Below are positions 60,035-64,000 of a stretch of 64,000 nt of DNA, one piece after another (the stretch's first letter is position 1; each line of letters opens with the position of its first letter). The DNA comes from Eubacteriales bacterium. Its GTDB lineage: Bacteria; Bacillota; Clostridia; Acetivibrionales; JANLFN01. The translations under genes and the position numbers were made by a program. The notes under the pieces were generated by a model. That model was not told where the DNA came from and did no database searches. It saw nothing but the letters and a program-made list of their open reading frames with translations. The DNA lies in the NCBI GenBank assembly GCA_024655885.1, contig JANLFN010000008.1:109638-173637 (forward strand), given 5' to 3'.

Positions 60035-61081
60035 CTACTTCGATTTAATTTCAGTCCATATCCTGTCATAGACAGGCAGGGATTCGGCCAAGTCTTCAAA
60101 AACCTCAGAGTTCTTCAAATCCTCCTTCTCAGGATAAACGGTCCTGTCCGTCGTCAATTCGGTTGGAAGCTGCTTCCGCACTTCGGTATGCGGTGTGGAA
60201 TATCCGATGGCTATGGCGTTTTTTAGGGCCACATCCGTACGGCACATGTAATTGATAAATGTCTCGGCCTCTTTCGGATGTTTTCCCGCTTTCGGGATCA
60301 CCATGGCATCAAACCAGACATTGCTGCCTTCTTTGGGGATTACATATTCCAGGTCTTTGTTTTCACGTTTCATAAATACGGCGTCACCGGACCACACAAC
60401 GGCCAGTGCGGCTTCATTTCCGATCATTTTATCCTTCACCTCGTCGCCGACATAGGCCAGCACCAAAGGTTTCTGCTGGATAAGCATTTTTTCCGCCTCT
60501 TCCAGCTCCTTGGGCTCTTTGCTGTTCAAGGAATATCCGAGCATCTTGAGGGTAATGCCGATGGAGTCCCGCTGGCTGTCCAGCATGAGTATCTGCTTGC
60601 TGTATTTTTTATCCCACAGGACCTTCCAGCTGTCTACAGGACCCTCCACCATCTTTTTATTGTAAATGATACCCACGGTGCCCCACATATAAGGTATGGA
60701 ATACTCGTTTTTCGGATCATAGGCCAGGTTTTTAAAACGTTCATCGATATACTTGTAATTGGGAACATTATTCATATCGATTTTTTGGAGCATTCCCTCA
60801 TCAATCATTCTTTTTATCATGTAGTCGGAAGGGATCACAACGTCATAATCGCTTCCTCCGGCCTTTAGTTTTGCATACATGTCCTCATTTGTTGCAAATT
60901 CATCATAGATCACCTTGATTTTATACTCTTTTTCAAAATCATCTATAACCGATTTATCTATGTAGTCCCCCCAGTTATAGACCTTTAGTGTCTTTTGCGT
61001 TTCGCCGCCGCAGCCTGCAGACACGCCGGCAAATGCCGTTAAAAGCACTAAAAGCAAAACACTCCTCAATAATCTTCTCAA
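60035..61081 (-). CDS. potD: Spermidine/putrescine-binding lipoprotein PotD
   Basis: A 348-residue substrate-binding protein. Lipobox GVSAGC ends the signal peptide, so it is membrane-anchored. The mature start TLKVYNWGDYIDKSVI and SDYMIKRMI are typical of PotD/PotF polyamine receptors; PYMWGTVGIIYN and WSGDAVFM help build the pocket. The start is TTG, with AAGGAAGG 10 bases upstream, overlapping the stop of potC. It is the fourth gene of potABCD. Confidence 0.93.
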   Translation of the reverse strand: MRRLLRSVLLLVLLTAFAGVSAGCGGETQKTLKVYNWGDYIDKSVIDDFEKEYKIKVIYDEFATNEDMYAKLKAGGSDYDVVIPSDYMIKRMIDEGMLQKIDMNNVPNYKYIDERFKNLAYDPKNEYSIPYMWGTVGIIYNKKMVEGPVDSWKVLWDKKYSKQILMLDSQRDSIGITLKMLGYSLNSKEPKELEEAEKMLIQQKPLVLAYVGDEVKDKMIGNEAALAVVWSGDAVFMKRENKDLEYVIPKEGSNVWFDAMVIPKAGKHPKEAETFINYMCRTDVALKNAIAIGYSTPHTEVRKQLPTELTTDRTVYPEKEDLKNSEVFEDLAESLPVYDRIWTEIKSK

Positions 61082-61869
61082 TTTACACTCGCCTTCCTTT
61101 CTACATCTCTGGACATCCTATTGTTTATAATTACAAGCAGTAAAAGAATGCTTATAAACATCAGTGTGAGCAAGGCATTGATTTTCGGGTTGATTCCCCG
61201 CCTTGCCATGGAATATATGGTTATTGCAAGATTGGATACTCCGGCTCCTGTTGTAAAAAAGCTGACGACAAAATCATCAATGGACATGGTAAAGGACAGC
61301 AGGAAGCCGGTTAAAACCCCCGACATGATCTGGGGCAGTATTACCTTTCTATAGGCATAAATACGGCTTGCTCCCAAATCCATGGCCGCGTCGAATATCT
61401 GGCTGTCCAGCTGTTTTAATTTGGGCATTACCGAAAGTATGACAAAGGGAAGGTTAAAAGTGATGTGGGATAAAAGCATGGAAAAAAACCCAAGGGGGAT
61501 CTTAATAAAAATAAAAAGAAGCATAAGGGATATGCCTGTAACGATATCCGGGTTTAAAATGGGAAGATAGGTAATATTCATGCAAATTGACTTCGGAACC
61601 ATTTTCATATTGTGTATGCCGATAGCAGCCGCTGTTCCCATAACCGTTGCGGCAAGGGAGGAAATTACGGCTATTACAAGGGTATAATACAGGGATGTCA
61701 TAATCTGCCTGTCCCTAAACAGCTCCACATACCAGTTCAAGGTAAAGCCATCCCAACTGGCCCTGGATTTTGAGCTGTTGAAGGAAAACACGATGAGCAC
61801 AAGTATAGGAGCATATAAAAAGAAAAAAATGAGGAAGGTATACAACTTTTTTACCGCATATTTCACCAT
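61078..61869 (-). CDS. potC: Spermidine/putrescine ABC permease PotC
   Basis: A 263-residue inner-membrane permease with six hydrophobic segments. The EAA loop is DAAMDLGASRIYAYRKVILPQIMSGVLTGFLLSFTMSIDDFVV, typical of PotC. It forms the channel with PotB. The start overlaps the end of potB by 7 bases and the stop overlaps potD, indicating tight coupling. Confidence 0.93.
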   Translation of the reverse strand: MVKYAVKKLYTFLIFFFLYAPILVLIVFSFNSSKSRASWDGFTLNWYVELFRDRQIMTSLYYTLVIAVISSLAATVMGTAAAIGIHNMKMVPKSICMNITYLPILNPDIVTGISLMLLFIFIKIPLGFFSMLLSHITFNLPFVILSVMPKLKQLDSQIFDAAMDLGASRIYAYRKVILPQIMSGVLTGFLLSFTMSIDDFVVSFFTTGAGVSNLAITIYSMARRGINPKINALLTLMFISILLLLVIINNRMSRDVERKASVN

Positions 61870-62687
61870 AGCCCGCCATCTTCGCTTTCTTTCTCATATT
61901 TTGACATGATTCCCATACTCAATAAAATCACAACCATCAAAACAAAGGAAAGGGATGAACCGAATCCCCAGTCTCTCGTTGTAAGGAACTGCTGTTCAAT
62001 TAAGTTTCCGATCAATGTGTACTGTCCTCCTCCTAAAAGCCTGGAAATAACAAAAGTCGTCACTGCCGGCATAAACACCATGGCAATGCCGGACATAACC
62101 CCCGGCAAGCTCTTGGGAAATATAATGCGTTTAAACGTAATGTAGGGAGTTCCTCCTAAATCCTCCGCCGCTTCAATGACCGACTTATCAATTTTGCTCA
62201 AAACCGAATAGATGGGGAGCACCATAAAGGGCAGAAAATTATAAACCATTCCGAGCATTACGGCATTTTCGGTATATAGGATATTAAGCGCCGGCAGACC
62301 TATGGAAGTAAGGATAGATGCAATCAATCCTTTCTTTTCAAGCAAAGTCATCCATGCATAGGTCCTTGCCAGGAAATTCATCCACATGGGTATGACAAAC
62401 AGTACTACCAGGATGCTCTTCCTGGACAGTTGCCTTTCAGCGAGGATCATGGCCATAGGATACCCCAGGATCAGGCATATGAGGGTGCTGATCACGGCCA
62501 GCTTGACAGACCGCAAAAGGACAATAAGGTACAAGGGCTCAAACACCCTTTGTAAATGTGCAAAAGTAAAATGTAACCCACTGTCGTCCTTTACAATAAA
62601 ACTATAGTAAAAAATAAGGCCAAGGGGGATAATGGTAAAAATCACCATCCACACAACATAGGGGTAAGCAATCCAGTTCTTTCTCAC
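61863..62687 (-). CDS. potB: Spermidine/putrescine ABC permease PotB
   Basis: A 274-residue permease with six hydrophobic segments and EAA loop [26 protein letters not shown]. The start codon is GTG, overlapping the potA stop by 4 bases; AAGGTGAG lies upstream within potA. It pairs with PotC in the membrane. Confidence 0.93.
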   Translation of the reverse strand: MRKNWIAYPYVVWMVIFTIIPLGLIFYYSFIVKDDSGLHFTFAHLQRVFEPLYLIVLLRSVKLAVISTLICLILGYPMAMILAERQLSRKSILVVLFVIPMWMNFLARTYAWMTLLEKKGLIASILTSIGLPALNILYTENAVMLGMVYNFLPFMVLPIYSVLSKIDKSVIEAAEDLGGTPYITFKRIIFPKSLPGVMSGIAMVFMPAVTTFVISRLLGGGQYTLIGNLIEQQFLTTRDWGFGSSLSFVLMVVILLSMGIMSKYEKESEDGGLW

Positions 62688-63730
62688 TTATCGCTCACCT
62701 TCTTCATTATATGTATGTCGTTGGGAAGAATCCTTAAGCCGATTACAGAACCTACAGGCCGCATTTCGGTGCTGTGTACCATCCATATGATCTCACTGCT
62801 TTGAACCATCATTTCATAGTGAACCCCTTTGAATACAACAGATTTTACCTGTCCCTTGATCATTCCTTCGTCCATATCCACCAGCTTGATATCCTCCGGG
62901 CGAATGACCACGTCAACCCTCTCATTGCGTATAAAGCCCTTGTCCACGCACTCGAATATATGTCCGGAAAATTCTATACGGCAGTCTTCATGCATAATGC
63001 CGTCCACAATGTTGCTTTCGCCGATGAAGTCCGCCACAAATGCATTTTTCGGCTCGTTATAAACGTCTGTCGGCGTGCCGATCTGCTGGATAGCCCCGTT
63101 TTTCATGACAACGATGGTATCCGACATGGTAAGGGCCTCTTCCTGGTCATGGGTTACATATACGAAAGTGATGCCCAACCTTTTTTGAATGTTTTTCAGC
63201 TCGATCTGCATGTCCTTTCGCAGCTTCAAGTCCAACGCACCCAGGGGTTCGTCCAGAAGGAGAACCTCAGGTTCATTTACCAAAGCCCTTGCTATGGCCA
63301 CCCGCTGCTGCTGTCCTCCACTTAAGGATTCCACCGATCTTTTTTCTATGCCCGGCAGGTTCACCAGCTCCAGCATCTCAGAGACCTTTTTTTCAATGGC
63401 TTTCTTTTCCATTTTTTTTATTTTTAAACCGAAAGCAATGTTTTCAAAAACGTTCATGTGATCAAACAGGGCGTATCTTTGGAATACTGTATTCACTTTT
63501 CTTTTGAAGGGGGGAAGGTTAGTAATATTTGTTCCTTCAAAAATGACCTCGCCTTCCGAGGGACGTTCAAACCCGCCTATAATTCTGAGGGTCGTTGTCT
63601 TTCCGCATCCGCTTGGGCCCAGCAATGTTAAGAACTCATTGCGCAGGATATATAGATTTATATTATTCAGTACTTTAATTCCGTCATAGACTTTGGATAT
63701 GTCAACCAACCTGATGATCTCTTCCGACAT
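62684..63730 (-). CDS. potA: Spermidine/putrescine ABC transporter ATP-binding protein PotA
   Basis: A 348-residue ATPase. Walker [11 protein letters not shown]-loop, signature [15 protein letters not shown], Walker [12 protein letters not shown] and H-loop VTHDQEEAL are present; the C-terminal third is the TOBE regulatory domain. It powers polyamine uptake. GGGGGC lies 6 bases before the ATG. First gene of the operon; the promoter and a palindrome lie upstream at 63806-63862. Confidence 0.95.
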   Translation of the reverse strand: MSEEIIRLVDISKVYDGIKVLNNINLYILRNEFLTLLGPSGCGKTTTLRIIGGFERPSEGEVIFEGTNITNLPPFKRKVNTVFQRYALFDHMNVFENIAFGLKIKKMEKKAIEKKVSEMLELVNLPGIEKRSVESLSGGQQQRVAIARALVNEPEVLLLDEPLGALDLKLRKDMQIELKNIQKRLGITFVYVTHDQEEALTMSDTIVVMKNGAIQQIGTPTDVYNEPKNAFVADFIGESNIVDGIMHEDCRIEFSGHIFECVDKGFIRNERVDVVIRPEDIKLVDMDEGMIKGQVKSVVFKGVHYEMMVQSSEIIWMVHSTEMRPVGSVIGLRILPNDIHIMKKVSDK

Positions 63731-63805
63731 TTAACAGCCCCCATAAAGTATTTCTTATAAGCTGGTTCTCTTATCCCATCATGGATACAGCTAAAAATTT
63801 TTGTC

Positions 63806-63834
63806 ATATAAACTGTAATTTATTATGAAGTCAA
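63806..63834 (-). promoter_or_regulatory. Probable promoter of potABCD
   Basis: On the minus strand TTGACT (63829-63834) and TTATAT (63806-63811) are 17 bases apart. Confidence 0.6.
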
Positions 63835-63848
63835 TGTATTTTTAACAT

Positions 63849-63862
63849 ATTGCTATAGCAAT
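63849..63862. promoter_or_regulatory. Perfect 14-bp palindrome upstream of potABCD
   Basis: ATTGCTATAGCAAT lies 15 bases upstream of the -35, next to a second TTGACA (63862-63867). It may be an operator. Confidence 0.5.
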
Positions 63863-63952
63863 GTCAATATAAACATAGAAGAAAAACAGCCGCGTTCCGA
63901 ATTTTACCCGGATATCGGTTTTCCCATGTTTTGATCCTTTGAATGCACAACA

Positions 63953-63981
63953 ACACCCTGGGGGATATCCCCACAGGGTGT
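63953..63981. terminator. GC-rich hairpin at the right edge
   Basis: ACACCCTG and CAGGGTGT (8 bp) enclose the palindrome GGGGATATCCCC. There is no U-tract, so it may be a terminator of a gene outside the window or a repeat. Confidence 0.5.
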
Positions 63982-64000
63982 CGGAATCAATCTGGCGGCG

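Overview
The window looks like a chromosomal segment from an anaerobic, spore-forming clostridial Firmicute. The evidence is the gene content: an electron-bifurcating type [FeFe] hydrogenase, a corrinoid methyl-transfer operon, sporulation genes (GerW/YtfJ, a SpoVB-like flippase), strong AGGAGG ribosome sites and B. subtilis-like regulators (PhoP boxes, SdpR/SdpI, a Rex-type operator). I see no rRNA, tRNA, CRISPR array or prophage.

Layout. 1-3.7 kb: the 3' end of a UroD-family methyltransferase, facing a three-component corrinoid methyltransferase operon (corrinoid protein, UroD-type methyltransferase, a 45-residue hydrophobic-tailed ORF, pterin methyltransferase). 3.8-4.9 kb: a REP-associated tyrosine transposase with a nested palindrome just upstream. 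4.9-9.3 kb: acyl-ACP thioesterase, a GAF histidine kinase, and a flavodoxin/FMN-binding pair. 9.5-11.3 kb: alkaline phosphatase behind an 11-bp-phased PhoP box. 11.4-16.1 kb: a yibE/F-like pseudogene, an accessory SecA with a hydrophobic C-terminus, and a DUF2953-gerW pair. 16.2-29.3 kb: ordinary metabolic and nucleic-acid genes (acyl-CoA synthetase, amidohydrolase, SUKH-DUF445 fusion, DEAD helicase, topoisomerase III, acyltransferase, EamA and LysE transporters) plus a relic of a receiver domain.

29.5-40.1 kb: two back-to-back MarR-controlled arrays, each coding a heterodimeric ABC exporter; the left one also carries two membrane-fusion-type proteins. 40.4-42.6 kb: a soluble protein joining ferredoxin clusters, a sensory-type [FeFe]-hydrogenase domain and a chemoreceptor signalling domain. 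42.7-46.6 kb: a lipoprotein, a MOP-superfamily flippase and malic enzyme. 46.6-49.2 kb: a scarred stretch bounded by two copies of a ~108-bp structured repeat, holding a flavodoxin, a LiaF-like fragment and half of an ABC-F gene cut off beside one repeat copy. 49.2-55.5 kb: ribosomal protein L25, then the hydCBA hydrogenase operon under a Rex-like operator, with HydB fused to a GltD/NfnB-type flavoprotein. 56.2-57.3 kb: sdpR-sdpI with twin operators. 57.6-63.7 kb: an M24 peptidase, a pyruvate-kinase C-terminal-domain protein and the potABCD polyamine importer.

How it fits together: the hydrogenase operon and the hydrogenase-domain chemoreceptor suggest that this cell both makes or uses H2 and senses it or a related redox cue. 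Corrinoid methyl transfer, malic enzyme and flavodoxins fit strictly anaerobic redox metabolism. Starts were chosen by Shine-Dalgarno spacing where possible. All functions are inferred from recognisable motifs, not from database searches.
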